A program made the translations under genes and the position numbers. Positions 1 through 7,088 of a stretch of 14,109 bases of DNA are shown one piece after another (positions within the stretch are counted from its first letter, which is position 1; each line of letters opens with the position of its first letter). The stretch spans positions 1 to 14,109 of the forward strand of contig CALEKY010000076.1 of the NCBI GenBank assembly GCA_937902995.1, written 5' to 3'. This DNA comes from an uncultured Sinobacteraceae bacterium (GTDB lineage: Bacteria; Pseudomonadota; Gammaproteobacteria; Steroidobacterales; Steroidobacteraceae). The notes beneath the pieces were generated by a model. It was given only the letters and a program-made list of their open reading frames with translations. It was not told the origin of the DNA and did no database searches.

Positions 1-1
1 A

Positions 2-406
2 CTCGCGAGTGATAGTTGGGATCTTCGCGATCTTTCCGAGCGCTATCGGCGATTTCTCGGTCTGTTCGAACCGATCAAGGCGGCGGCGGCCGCAACTTCG
101 CGGCCGAACCCGATGACGGCCTTCATCATCCGTACACTGCTGATCCACGAGTACCGGAAGATTCATCTTCGCGATCCCGTTCTGCCGCGATCGCTGCTAC
201 CGAACGACTGGGTCGGCACGCGCGCATACGAATTGTGCCGCGACCTATACAGCTACGTGTTCCACCCGGCAGAGTCTTACCTGACGAGCGTCGCGTGCCG
301 CCTCAACGGACAGCTCCCGCCGACGAGCGAAACCGCTTTGCAGCGTTTCGGCGGCGTGCTGCTCAACACACGCTCGGATCTGCGGCGGTCGCTCGAGCTG
401 CAGTGA
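2..406 (+). CDS. paaX: PaaX, phenylacetate-responsive repressor (3' end only)
   Basis: Transcriptional repressor of phenylacetate catabolism; in characterised bacteria it binds DNA until phenylacetyl-CoA accumulates. Only the last 134 residues lie in the window. The reading frame is open from base 2 and ends at TGA 404-406. The visible part is the C-terminal domain, recognised by WDLRDLSERYRRFL near its start and by RTLLIHEYRK, LRDPVLP and LLPNDW further on, which are hallmarks of PaaX proteins of about 300 aa. The N-terminal winged-helix DNA-binding domain lies outside the window, so the DNA-contacting residues cannot be checked. The gene converges on paaG with only 13 bp between the two stop codons. 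Its targets are probably the paired operators upstream of paaA and paaD. An ATG at 113 opens the same frame but is internal. Identity is confident from the motifs. Confidence 0.9.
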   Translation, partial: LASDSWDLRDLSERYRRFLGLFEPIKAAAAATSRPNPMTAFIIRTLLIHEYRKIHLRDPVLPRSLLPNDWVGTRAYELCRDLYSYVFHPAESYLTSVACRLNGQLPPTSETALQRFGGVLLNTRSDLRRSLELQ

Positions 407-424
407 GCGACGAAGTCGCTCACT
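402..424. terminator. Hairpin spanning the paaX and paaG stop codons
   Basis: A perfect 10-bp inverted repeat (AGTGAGCGAC at 402-411, GTCGCTCACT at 415-424) with a GAA loop. The paaX TGA (404-406) sits in one arm and the complement of the paaG TGA (420-422) in the other. It would fold in the transcript of either strand at the very end of each coding sequence. There is no U-tract of intrinsic-terminator quality on either side, so it may be a 3'-end stabilising or Rho-assisted element. That role is inferred. Confidence 0.6.
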
Positions 425-1208
425 CCCCTTTGAAGGACGGGGTACGCTTCTCGAGGAAGGCCGCGACGCCTTCCTTGTAATCGGCCGAGCGGCCGAGCTC
501 GCGTTGATAGTCCCGCTCGCAATCGAGCTGCGCCTCAAGACTGCGGGTCCACGAGTCGTAGATCGCCTGCTTGGTTCGAGCAAGCCCGCGCGTAGGCGCC
601 GCCGCCAGCTCGGCAGCAAGCTGATCGACCGTGGACTTCAACGCCGCATCGTCGACGCATTGCCAGATCAGTCCCCACTGCGCCGCCTGTTCCGCCGTGA
701 GCTTGTTGCCGAGCAACGCCAAACCAAGCGCACGCGCATTACCCACCAAGCGCGGCAGGAACCACGTACCGCCGCTGTCCGGCACGAGGCCGATTTTCGC
801 GAACGACTGGATGAAACTTGCCGAGCGTGCCGCAATGACCAAATCGCAGGCGAGCGCAATGTTCGCGCCGGCTCCCGCAGCCACGCCGTTCACGGCGGCA
901 ATCACGGGCATCGGCAGATTTCGGAGCTTCATAACCAGCGGCCCGTAGTAGCGCTCGATCGACTCTCCCAGATCCACCCCTTCGCCGCCCGGCGTCACTG
1001 CGCGATCGTTGAGATCCTGTCCGGCGCAAAAGCCGCGGCCGGCGCCCGTGATCACCAGAACGCGCGCTTTCTCGGCTTCGACGCGGTCGAGCGCATCGCG
1101 TACTTCTCCATGCATCTCCACGGTGAAGCTGTTGAGTCGCTCCGGCCGATTCAACGTCAGCCGCGCGATGCCCTGCTCCAACGAAAAAACGATCGTCTTA
1201 TATGTCAT
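420..1208 (-). CDS. paaG: PaaG, 1,2-epoxyphenylacetyl-CoA isomerase (enoyl-CoA hydratase/isomerase fold)
   Basis: Isomerises ring-1,2-epoxyphenylacetyl-CoA to the seven-membered oxepin-CoA, the step after the PaaABCE epoxidase; cytosolic. The 262-aa length equals that of Escherichia coli PaaG. Crotonase-fold signatures are present: LTLNRPERLNSF near residues 18-28, the CoA/oxyanion-hole loop GRGFCAGQDLN around 58-67, and NGVAAGAG at 107-114. LVPDSGGTW places Asp144 at the position of the catalytic aspartate of PaaG-type isomerases. The C-terminal stretch LDCERDYQRELGRSADYKEGVAAFLEKR is typical of PaaG rather than of the PaaF hydratase. The ATG at 1208 lies 10 bp after the paaE stop codon, so it is the last gene of the paaABCEG unit. 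The ribosome-binding site is weak (AGTGAA). In older nomenclature the gene was called paaB in pseudomonads. Confidence 0.95.
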   Translation of the reverse strand: MTYKTIVFSLEQGIARLTLNRPERLNSFTVEMHGEVRDALDRVEAEKARVLVITGAGRGFCAGQDLNDRAVTPGGEGVDLGESIERYYGPLVMKLRNLPMPVIAAVNGVAAGAGANIALACDLVIAARSASFIQSFAKIGLVPDSGGTWFLPRLVGNARALGLALLGNKLTAEQAAQWGLIWQCVDDAALKSTVDQLAAELAAAPTRGLARTKQAIYDSWTRSLEAQLDCERDYQRELGRSADYKEGVAAFLEKRTPSFKGE

Positions 1209-1218
1209 TGCGGTTCAC

Positions 1219-2280
1219 TTATTGATCGTAGGAAAGCTCGATTCGATCGGTCGTGGGCGTGGCCTGGCAGCACAGAATGTAGCCGTCGGCGAGCTCCCAA
1301 TCCTCCAGCGCCACGTTGTGATGCACTTTGACTTCACCCGAGACGAGCTTTGCGCGGCAGGTCGAACATACGCCTGCGCGGCACGAATACGGCAATTCGA
1401 GTCCCGCGCGGGCTGCCGCGTCGAGGACGAATTCGTCGCGTCCCATCTTGAAACTCTTGCGTCGGCCGTCCATGACAACGGTGACTTTCGTGGTATCGAG
1501 CCGCTCGGCAGAGCGGACGACAGGCCGACGATTGTCGGCAGCCGTAGTGGTCGTGAAGAGCTCGGTGTGAATCTTCGCCGTACCGCCTAGCTCCCGCAGC
1601 ACTTTGCGCAGGTCCTCGACCATGGTTCCGGGGCCGCAAATGAAGTATTCGTCCACGTTTGCAGGATCGAACAAGCTGCGCGAGAACAGCCGGACGCGCT
1701 CCTCATCCAGCCGCCCATTGAACAGCTCGATGTCCTGCGGCTCCCGGCTCAAGAGGAAGTACGGCGTGAACCGCGACATGTAGCGGTTCTTCAGCGCGAG
1801 AATCTCCTCGCGGAACATGATGCTCGCCGAATTCCGGTTGCCATAGAACAGGATGATCGTGCTGCGGGGCTCGGCCGCGAGCACCGTCGCCGCGATCGAC
1901 ATCATGGGCGTAATGCCGCTGCCGGCCGCGAACATGACGTAGCGTTTCGCGCGCTGCGGTTCGATGCGCGTGTGGAAGCTGCCGTTCGGCGTCAGCACAT
2001 CGAGCGACTCGCCGGGCTTGGCCTGCTTCGCCAAGAAGGACGAGACTCGGCCGCTCGGCAACACACGAACGCCGATGCTCAAATCTTCGCTATCGGCGGG
2101 AGAAACGATGGAGTAGCTGCGCCGGACATCCTCTGCGCCGGGCAGCCGGACTGTCACGTGCTGGCCCGCCTTGAACCGATAGTCCTCGCGCAAGTGGCTC
2201 GGCAACTCGAATGTAATGCACAGCGCATCTTCGGCTACCGGAACCGTCGACTTGATCTTCAGTCGATGAAATTTGAGCAT
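1219..2280 (-). CDS. paaE: PaaE, reductase component of phenylacetyl-CoA 1,2-epoxidase
   Basis: Passes electrons from NADPH through FAD and a [2Fe-2S] cluster to the PaaA di-iron centre. The 353 aa matches the family length. Three domains appear in order. The FAD-binding beta-barrel has RRSYS (RxYS motif, residues 54-57). The NAD(P)-binding domain has AGSGITPMMS (about 119-128) and CGPGTM (215-220). The C-terminal plant-type ferredoxin domain has Cys300, Cys305 and Cys308 (C-x4-C-x2-C) plus a final Cys338 in the ILCCQ motif. It ends 10 bp before paaG. Upstream, 151 bp separate it from paaC, unlike the 4-bp overlaps within paaABC. The ATG at 2280 has only a poor Shine-Dalgarno (TCAGCAGACC), so translation may be modest. 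Confidence 0.95.
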   Translation of the reverse strand: MLKFHRLKIKSTVPVAEDALCITFELPSHLREDYRFKAGQHVTVRLPGAEDVRRSYSIVSPADSEDLSIGVRVLPSGRVSSFLAKQAKPGESLDVLTPNGSFHTRIEPQRAKRYVMFAAGSGITPMMSIAATVLAAEPRSTIILFYGNRNSASIMFREEILALKNRYMSRFTPYFLLSREPQDIELFNGRLDEERVRLFSRSLFDPANVDEYFICGPGTMVEDLRKVLRELGGTAKIHTELFTTTTAADNRRPVVRSAERLDTTKVTVVMDGRRKSFKMGRDEFVLDAAARAGLELPYSCRAGVCSTCRAKLVSGEVKVHHNVALEDWELADGYILCCQATPTTDRIELSYDQ

Positions 2281-2431
2281 GGTCTGCTGAGATAATGTTC
2301 TGCGAAGGTGCCGATGGACGAGCTACGCCGGTCGCGATGCTCGAAGCCGGCGACGGTTCGCGCTCGCACCAACCTTCGACAGACTTTCGTCACCGATCAC
2401 GACGTACCGCACCTTGGCGCGATGAAATGAG
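2281..2431. other. 151-bp paaC-paaE spacer
   Basis: A non-coding gap inside an otherwise tightly packed operon, at the place where paaD lies in most paa clusters. I translated the minus strand by eye and found none of the PaaD signatures (DPEIP, TPTYSGCPA, CREPFDYF). The longest minus-strand reading from a GTG is about 29 codons (MRYVVIGDESL...), without support. No clear terminator or promoter is visible. Confidence 0.5.
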
Positions 2432-3220
2432 CTACCACTGCGCGCCGGGGTAGGTTCTTTGCAGGTACTGCATTTCCGCCAGAACTCGGCCCAGATGTTC
2501 GCTGTGCTGGCCGCGCTTGCCGTACCACGAATAGAACCGGTTCTCTGGACGCTTGAGCGTCGCTTGCTCCAGAACTTCGTTCACTCGACGGTCCCAGTTC
2601 TGGCGAACGGAAGACAAATCCCCCGCAATGCCTGCACGCGAAATTTCCAGATCGATTTCGTCCGGATCGAACAGCTCGTACGTGTAAGGCCACAGCGCAT
2701 CGAGCGCCCGCTGCATACGTTGATGGCTCTCTTCGGTGCCGTCGCCCAAGCGAATGGCCCAATCCGCGCTGTAGCCGAAGTGATACTTCGTCTCTTTCAG
2801 AGACTTTGCAGCGATCTCCGCCAGCCGCGTATCCGTTCCCTGCGCGAGCTGATCGTAGAGCTCCAGCTGCCAGGCATCCATCAAAAGCTGTCTCGCAATG
2901 ACGAATGCGAAATCCGTATTCGGTTGCTCCACGAGCGTCGGGTTGTAGAACTCCGACTCCGAACGCAGGAACGCAAGTTGGTCCTCATCGCGATTTGCGC
3001 CTTCGATTTCGCCGGCATACGTCAACAACAGACGAGCCTGTCCGATCAGATCGAGACTGATGTTCGCAAGACCGAGATCCTGCTCAATCGCCGGCGAATG
3101 TCCGATGAGCGCGCCGAGCTGCTGACCGAGAATCAGGCTTGCATCTGCCAGACGCAGCACGTAGACGAACTTCGCGTGCGCGCCGGCATCCGTTGCCATC
3201 ACAGTTGCCGCCGCGCTCAC
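2432..3220 (-). CDS. paaC: PaaC, structural subunit of phenylacetyl-CoA 1,2-epoxidase
   Basis: Non-catalytic ferritin-like partner of PaaA; it forms the PaaA-PaaC scaffold that positions the di-iron subunit and binds CoA substrate. The 262 aa with the GTG start fits the family. Recognisable stretches are YVLRLADASLILGQQLGALIGHSP, ISLDLIGQARLLLTYAGE, QLAFLRSESEFYN, LKETKYHFGYSADWAIRLGDGT and the terminal EMQYLQRTYPGAQW, all typical of PaaC. The GTG start at 3220 overlaps the paaB stop by 4 bp (GTGA), with AGAGG 10 nt upstream at 3231-3235. An in-frame ATG at 3199 would shorten the protein by seven residues and has a poorer ribosome site. The coupling suggests matched subunit production. Confidence 0.95.
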   Translation of the reverse strand: MSAAATVMATDAGAHAKFVYVLRLADASLILGQQLGALIGHSPAIEQDLGLANISLDLIGQARLLLTYAGEIEGANRDEDQLAFLRSESEFYNPTLVEQPNTDFAFVIARQLLMDAWQLELYDQLAQGTDTRLAEIAAKSLKETKYHFGYSADWAIRLGDGTEESHQRMQRALDALWPYTYELFDPDEIDLEISRAGIAGDLSSVRQNWDRRVNEVLEQATLKRPENRFYSWYGKRGQHSEHLGRVLAEMQYLQRTYPGAQW

Positions 3221-3507
3221 AGAGTCTTTACCTCTGGCGGAATGTTGTAGAACGTCGGGTGACGGTAAATCTTGTCGCGCGCAGGCTCGAACAGCACATC
3301 CGCGTCGTTCGGATCGGATGCCACGATGTCCGATGACTTGACGGCCCAGATGCTCACGCCTTCCTGCCGTCTCGTATACAGATCACGGGCATGCTGAATT
3401 GCCATGCGAGCGTCCACTGCATGAACGCTACCGACGTGCTTGTGATCCAATCCACCGCGCGAACGAATGAAGATTTCGTAAAGCGGCCATTCGCGGGCAT
3501 CGCTCAC
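3217..3507 (-). CDS. paaB: PaaB, small subunit of phenylacetyl-CoA 1,2-epoxidase
   Basis: Small subunit needed for an active epoxidase, thought to bridge PaaAC dimers or assist electron transfer from PaaE. The 96 aa agrees with the roughly 95 aa of Escherichia coli PaaB. Signature stretches are WPLYEIFIRSRGGLDHKHVGSVHA near the N-terminus and WAVKSSDIVASDP in the middle, and it ends PTFYNIPPEVKTL. The start is GTG at 3507, overlapping the paaA stop codon by 4 bp (GTGA). A strong GGAGG lies 7 nt upstream (3515-3519, minus strand), which fixes this start. The frame remains open far upstream (to 4119) but that part is out of frame inside paaA and has no meaning. The stop codon in turn overlaps paaC by 4 bp. 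Confidence 0.93.
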   Translation of the reverse strand: MSDAREWPLYEIFIRSRGGLDHKHVGSVHAVDARMAIQHARDLYTRRQEGVSIWAVKSSDIVASDPNDADVLFEPARDKIYRHPTFYNIPPEVKTL

Positions 3508-4523
3508 GATACGACCTCCACTTTCAAAGAATTGTCTGCCGCACGCTTGCGCTGCTTCTCGGCATACGCTTGCGCAGCTTCGCGAACCCAACGACCTTCC
3601 TCGTGCGCGCGCCGGCGCGCCGCCATACGGTCGCGGTTGCAGGGGCCGTTCCCCTTGAGAACTTCCTGGAATTCGGTCCAGTTGATCTCGCCGAAACGAT
3701 AGTGCTGCGTTTCCTCGTCCCAGCGCAGATCGGGATCGGGAATCGTCAATCCCAGATACTCGGCCTGCGGCACAGTGAAATCGACGAACTTTTGACGCAG
3801 CTCGTCGTTCGAGAAACGCTTGATCTTCCAGCGCATCGACTGCGCCGAGTGCTTCGAATCCGCATCCGACGGACCGAACATCATCAACGCCGGCCACCAC
3901 CACCGGTTGAGCGCTTCCTGCGCCATCCGCTTCTGCTCCGGCGTTCCGCGCGCCAGCGTTATCATGATTTCGTAGCCCTGGCGCTGGTGAAAGCTCTCTT
4001 CTTTGCAAATGCGCACCATCGCACGGGCATACGGACCGTAGGAGCAGCGGCACAGCGGAATCTGGTTCATGATGGCCGCGCCGTCGACCAGCCAACCGAT
4101 GGCTCCGACGTCCGCCCAAGTGAGCGTCGGGTAGTTGAAGATGCTCGAATACTTCGCGGAGCCGGCCAGCAGTTGCCCGATCAAATGCTCGCGCGAAACG
4201 CCGAGCGTCTCTGCGGCACTGTACAGATATGCGCCGTGACCGCCCTCGTCCTGCACTTTGGCGATCAGAATCGCCTTGCGCTTGAGCGTCGGCGCCCGGG
4301 TGATCCAGTTGCCTTCCGGAAGCATGCCGACGACTTCGGAATGCGCATGCTGCGAGATCTGTCGAATCAGCGTCAGCCGATAAGCATCGGGCATCCAGTC
4401 CTTGGGCTCGATGCGCTCTTCATTGTCGATCCGCTGTTGGAAACGAGCGTTCAGTTCCCCCTCGTCGATCTGCGGCGTGTGCTCGTGCTCTTTGGAAAGC
4501 TGGTCCAGAGCTTGTGTATACAT
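3504..4523 (-). CDS. paaA: PaaA, catalytic di-iron subunit of phenylacetyl-CoA 1,2-epoxidase
   Basis: Oxygenase subunit that inserts one O2-derived oxygen into the aromatic ring of phenylacetyl-CoA. The 339 aa contains the di-iron ligand patterns QDEGGHG (Glu93-x-x-His96) and KEESFHQRQ (Glu176-x-x-His179), with HSEVVGMLPEGNW around residues 61-73 supplying a further glutamate. WMPDAYRLTLIRQI, KYSSIFNYPTLTWAD and RWWWPALMMFGP are strongly PaaA-like. The ATG at 4523 was chosen for two reasons: GGAG lies 5 nt upstream (4529-4532), and the earlier in-frame ATG at 4562 falls inside the predicted operator, upstream of the -10 box. About 20 extra N-terminal residues precede the part shared with the Escherichia coli protein. 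It is first gene of paaABCEG, directly behind a PaaX-type operator. Confidence 0.96.
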   Translation of the reverse strand: MYTQALDQLSKEHEHTPQIDEGELNARFQQRIDNEERIEPKDWMPDAYRLTLIRQISQHAHSEVVGMLPEGNWITRAPTLKRKAILIAKVQDEGGHGAYLYSAAETLGVSREHLIGQLLAGSAKYSSIFNYPTLTWADVGAIGWLVDGAAIMNQIPLCRCSYGPYARAMVRICKEESFHQRQGYEIMITLARGTPEQKRMAQEALNRWWWPALMMFGPSDADSKHSAQSMRWKIKRFSNDELRQKFVDFTVPQAEYLGLTIPDPDLRWDEETQHYRFGEINWTEFQEVLKGNGPCNRDRMAARRRAHEEGRWVREAAQAYAEKQRKRAADNSLKVEVVS

Positions 4524-4550
4524 GTCCACTCCGACTACGTCTGCCGAATC

Positions 4551-4579
4551 AATATGACACATCTATTTTCGTCTCGCAA
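4551..4579 (-). promoter_or_regulatory. Predicted paaA promoter (-35 TTGCGA, -10 CATATT)
   Basis: On the minus strand, TTGCGA (4574-4579) and CATATT (4551-4556) are separated by exactly 17 bp. This would place the transcription start about 20 nt before the paaA ATG at 4523. Each hexamer matches the sigma-70 consensus at four of six positions. The case rests on the paaD upstream region showing the same arrangement in the same register relative to its operator. Confidence 0.6.
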
Positions 4580-4593
4580 TTCTTTTTGTGTCA
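4555..4593. promoter_or_regulatory. PaaX-type operator at paaA (TGACAC-N27-GTGTCA)
   Basis: Inverted half-sites TGACAC (4555-4560) and GTGTCA (4588-4593) are separated by 27 bp; the arms extend to 7 bp (TGACACA/TGTGTCA). The downstream arm overlaps the predicted -10 box and the -35 lies in the spacer, which suits repression. The copy upstream of paaD (7704-7742) shares 14 identical bases at one end and 9 at the other. The spacing equals that reported for Escherichia coli PaaX sites (TGATTC-N27-GAATCA, recalled knowledge). Assignment to PaaX is inferred from this and from the adjacent paaX gene. Confidence 0.8.
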
Positions 4594-4751
4594 CGATCTA
4601 CAGAACCAATCTGCGCGTACGTTTCGGCAGCTTTTTACATATGAATCGTCGCGACGCTGAAAGCCGCGACTTAACCGGATCATTACCGGCGGCCCATTTC
4701 CAGCGCGGCCGGCCTTTAAGAGCTACGGAACAGTGCTCTGCCTGACGCGAA

Positions 4752-5606
4752 TCAATCGGTCTTTGCACCGACGAACTCGCGGATCTGCTTCACAGCATAG
4801 TCGACCTTCATGTCGACGGCGATCTTGCCGAGCTCTGCACTCGAACCCCGTGCGTCTCCGATAATGCCGTTATCGTGCGCCGGCGTTTCCGGCGGCAGCG
4901 GGCGGCCATCGGGACCGAGCGCACGACCGACGGCGTTGGCAATAAGATCCTTGCGAACGTATGTGCCGTCCTTGTCGAAATACAACATGATCGACGTGTC
5001 GACCAAATTGCCGTGCCCGAGGCGCGCGCCGGCCGGGAAACCTTTCTCCGCCAGGTAATCCATGAAGGCCAAGTTCGCCGGCATGTAGACCTGATCGCAA
5101 TAGAAAACTCTGATGCCCTGGTCCCGATACTTTTCGTTCAAGCGATTCGCCACGTTTCGATAGACATTGGCGTCGCCCTCGCCTTGACCGCCGCCGTGAT
5201 CGCCCATGAGGACGACGTTCTTGAATCCGTTGACGATCGTATCTTCGACCATGCGCTCGAGGATCTGGTCGAGCAGCTCGTTCGACAGACCGATCGTTCC
5301 CGGGAATTGAGGCGATGCCTTATTCGGACTGAAGGGCAGTACCGGCATCGCAATCGCATTTCCGAGCTTCAATGCGATTTCCTTGACGATCCCGCGCGCC
5401 ATTAGGTTGTGACCGCCGTTCGCATTGTGCGGCCCGCGCTGCTCGACGCCGCCTGTATAAATGAGCGCCGTGGTTTTCCCTGCGGCAAGTGCATCGCGCA
5501 CTTCCGGCCATGTCATCAGCTCGAACTCGACCAACGGCTCCGCCGGCGCAGGCGCGACGAAAGCAAACAAACCGAGAGCCACAAGTGAAGCAAATGATTT
5601 TTTCAT
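4752..5606 (-). CDS. Secreted creatininase-family hydrolase in the paa regulon
   Basis: Member of the creatininase/creatinine amidohydrolase superfamily, metal-dependent enzymes that cut C-N bonds of amides or lactams; the substrate is unknown. The 284 aa begins with a signal peptide (MKK, hydrophobic LVALGLFAFVAP, likely cleavage after APA near residue 22), so it probably acts in the periplasm. The family core is visible as TGGVEQRGPH (51-60), GGHN (64-67), MGDHGGG (134-140) and GHGNLVDTS (197-205). The canonical metal-binding set E-x-H...D is altered: Glu55 is kept, but the usual His two residues later is Arg57, and the usual Asp eleven residues later is His66. This may mark a distinct subfamily. 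It starts 41 bp after the transporter gene, so the two are probably co-transcribed. The ATG at 5606 is chosen because the signal peptide begins there; GGGA lies 9 nt upstream. Confidence 0.85.
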   Translation of the reverse strand: MKKSFASLVALGLFAFVAPAPAEPLVEFELMTWPEVRDALAAGKTTALIYTGGVEQRGPHNANGGHNLMARGIVKEIALKLGNAIAMPVLPFSPNKASPQFPGTIGLSNELLDQILERMVEDTIVNGFKNVVLMGDHGGGQGEGDANVYRNVANRLNEKYRDQGIRVFYCDQVYMPANLAFMDYLAEKGFPAGARLGHGNLVDTSIMLYFDKDGTYVRKDLIANAVGRALGPDGRPLPPETPAHDNGIIGDARGSSAELGKIAVDMKVDYAVKQIREFVGAKTD

Positions 5607-5647
5607 CGCACGTTTCCCAAGCCTTCGTCGCATAGTACTTACCGTGA

Positions 5648-7012
5648 TCAGCCTGCGCTCGCCTTCTGCGAGGTCACGAGCCCCCCGCCGACATCGATCG
5701 CCGGCCCGACGACAGCCGTCTCGGCTTGCGAATCGTTGTTGACTTGCCCGTCGTAACGGCAAGCGAGCAGGCTCGAAATGAGACCGAATGCGGCCGCAGC
5801 CGTCATGAAGATGCCAGGCGCGTACAGCAGACCGGTCTCGCGAATGAGCGATGTCGCCACGAGCGGCGCTGCACCGCTGAATGCCGTCATGCTGATGTTC
5901 AACACCAGCGCGATTCCGGTGAAACGGATGCGGGTCGGGAACAAGTCCGCAATCACGTAAGCGAATGTTCCGTTGAACAATCCCGCCACCATGCCGCCGA
6001 GAACGAGCGGCACCGTCGGATCGCCGTTCGCCGCCACGATCGCCTGATACCAGGCGATGGAGAACAGCGTGAACAGCACCGTGCCCACGATCATGATCCG
6101 GCGTGCCGCAATCCGGAGGCTCGCCCATGCCGCCACGAGCAAGGTGATCGTGTGCGCCACGAGCGCCAGATTCTGCGCGACGATGGCGGTGTTCGGATTG
6201 ACGCTCAGAACCGTTTTCAAGTAGGCCGGCATGTACGCAAACAGCAATCCGTTGAAGGCTGCCGTGCTCGCGACCAATCCGATACCCACCAACACCTGCT
6301 GCGGATGAGTTCTGAGAAGCTCCGAGAACGGGCTCGAAGAAGCCTGCTTACGCACGCGCTCGAATTCTGGCGACTCCTCGAGCGATCGACGGACCCAGAA
6401 ACCGAGCAACCCGAGCGCTCCGCCGATCCAGAACGGGATACGCCAGCCGTAAGCCGACACTTGCTCCGGCGACATCGAATGCTGGATGACCAGACTGAGA
6501 AGGGTTGCGAAAATGACGCCGAACATCACGCAGAAGAAGACGAAGCCGCTGGTAAAGCTGGCCCGCTTCGGCGCCGTCTCGACGACATAGGTAATCGCAC
6601 CCGGCAACTCGCCGCCGAGACAGAATCCCTGCGTCAGCCGCAGCAATACCATCAGCATCGGGGCGGCGATGCCCCACTGCTCGAACGAGGGCACCAAACC
6701 CATTCCCAGGGTCGCACCGGACATGCCGAGCAAGGAGACGACGAACACCTTCCTGCGGCCGAATCGGTCGCCGAAGTGCGCGAGCACGAGTCCGCCGAGC
6801 GGGCGCGCAACGTAGCCCACGGCAAACGCACCGAACGACGCCATCAACGAAACGAGGGGCGACGACGACGGAAAAATGACCTTGGCGATCTCGGCGGCAA
6901 AAATTCCGTAAATAATGAAATCGTAGTACTCGAGCGCGCCGCCCAAGCTTGCCAGCAGCGCCGTCCGTCGACTGGATGGGCTGAGACCGGATGAATCAGT
7001 TCTAGAGCTCAA
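5648..7012 (-). CDS. MFS transporter, metabolite:H+ symporter (MHS) type
   Basis: Inner-membrane proton-coupled importer of the ProP/KgtP/ShiA-like MHS group, with about 12 membrane spans over 454 aa. The diagnostic sequence GGALEYYDFIIYG (24-36) opens helix 1, followed by the loop 2-3 motif GDRFGRRKV (81-89) and RLTQGFCLGGE (125-135). MHS proteins usually carry small organic acids or zwitterions, so a phenylacetate-related acid is plausible but unproven. The start is TTG at 7012, with a GGGGGG run 4 nt upstream (7017-7022). The next in-frame ATG is at residue 58, too late to preserve helix 1. The C-terminal tail of about 35 residues is hydrophilic. It lies between paaD (76 bp upstream) and the creatininase-family gene (41 bp downstream), so it belongs to the paaD unit. 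Confidence 0.9.
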   Translation of the reverse strand: MSSRTDSSGLSPSSRRTALLASLGGALEYYDFIIYGIFAAEIAKVIFPSSSPLVSLMASFGAFAVGYVARPLGGLVLAHFGDRFGRRKVFVVSLLGMSGATLGMGLVPSFEQWGIAAPMLMVLLRLTQGFCLGGELPGAITYVVETAPKRASFTSGFVFFCVMFGVIFATLLSLVIQHSMSPEQVSAYGWRIPFWIGGALGLLGFWVRRSLEESPEFERVRKQASSSPFSELLRTHPQQVLVGIGLVASTAAFNGLLFAYMPAYLKTVLSVNPNTAIVAQNLALVAHTITLLVAAWASLRIAARRIMIVGTVLFTLFSIAWYQAIVAANGDPTVPLVLGGMVAGLFNGTFAYVIADLFPTRIRFTGIALVLNISMTAFSGAAPLVATSLIRETGLLYAPGIFMTAAAAFGLISSLLACRYDGQVNNDSQAETAVVGPAIDVGGGLVTSQKASAG

Positions 7013-7088
7013 CTGTCCCCCCGCTTCATTGAATTATCGAAGTTCCGGCCGTCGACACGCTTGCCGCTGCGTCAGGCCGATAACGCCA

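Noticed and set aside
2281..2431. Remnant of paaD in the paaC-paaE gap
   Set aside because: No recognisable PaaD residues in the minus-strand frames I translated; kept only as a position-based suspicion.
3217..4119. A 300-codon version of PaaB
   Set aside because: The extra 204 codons lie out of frame inside paaA; GGAGG and the GTGA overlap fix the PaaB start at 3507.
4594..4751. Terminator between the hydrolase gene and the paaA operator
   Set aside because: The only stem seen (GTCGCG/CGCGAC with an 11-nt loop) has no U-tract on the minus strand; read-through into paaA cannot be excluded.
4752..6128. A 458-codon reading joining the hydrolase to an N-terminal extension
   Set aside because: The extension runs out of frame through the transporter gene; the signal peptide and ribosome site place the real start at 5606.
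5726..6994. A 422-codon plus-strand reading antisense to the transporter
   Set aside because: Charged low-complexity composition rich in R, E, H and Q, without domain features; the opposite strand has a complete MHS transporter.
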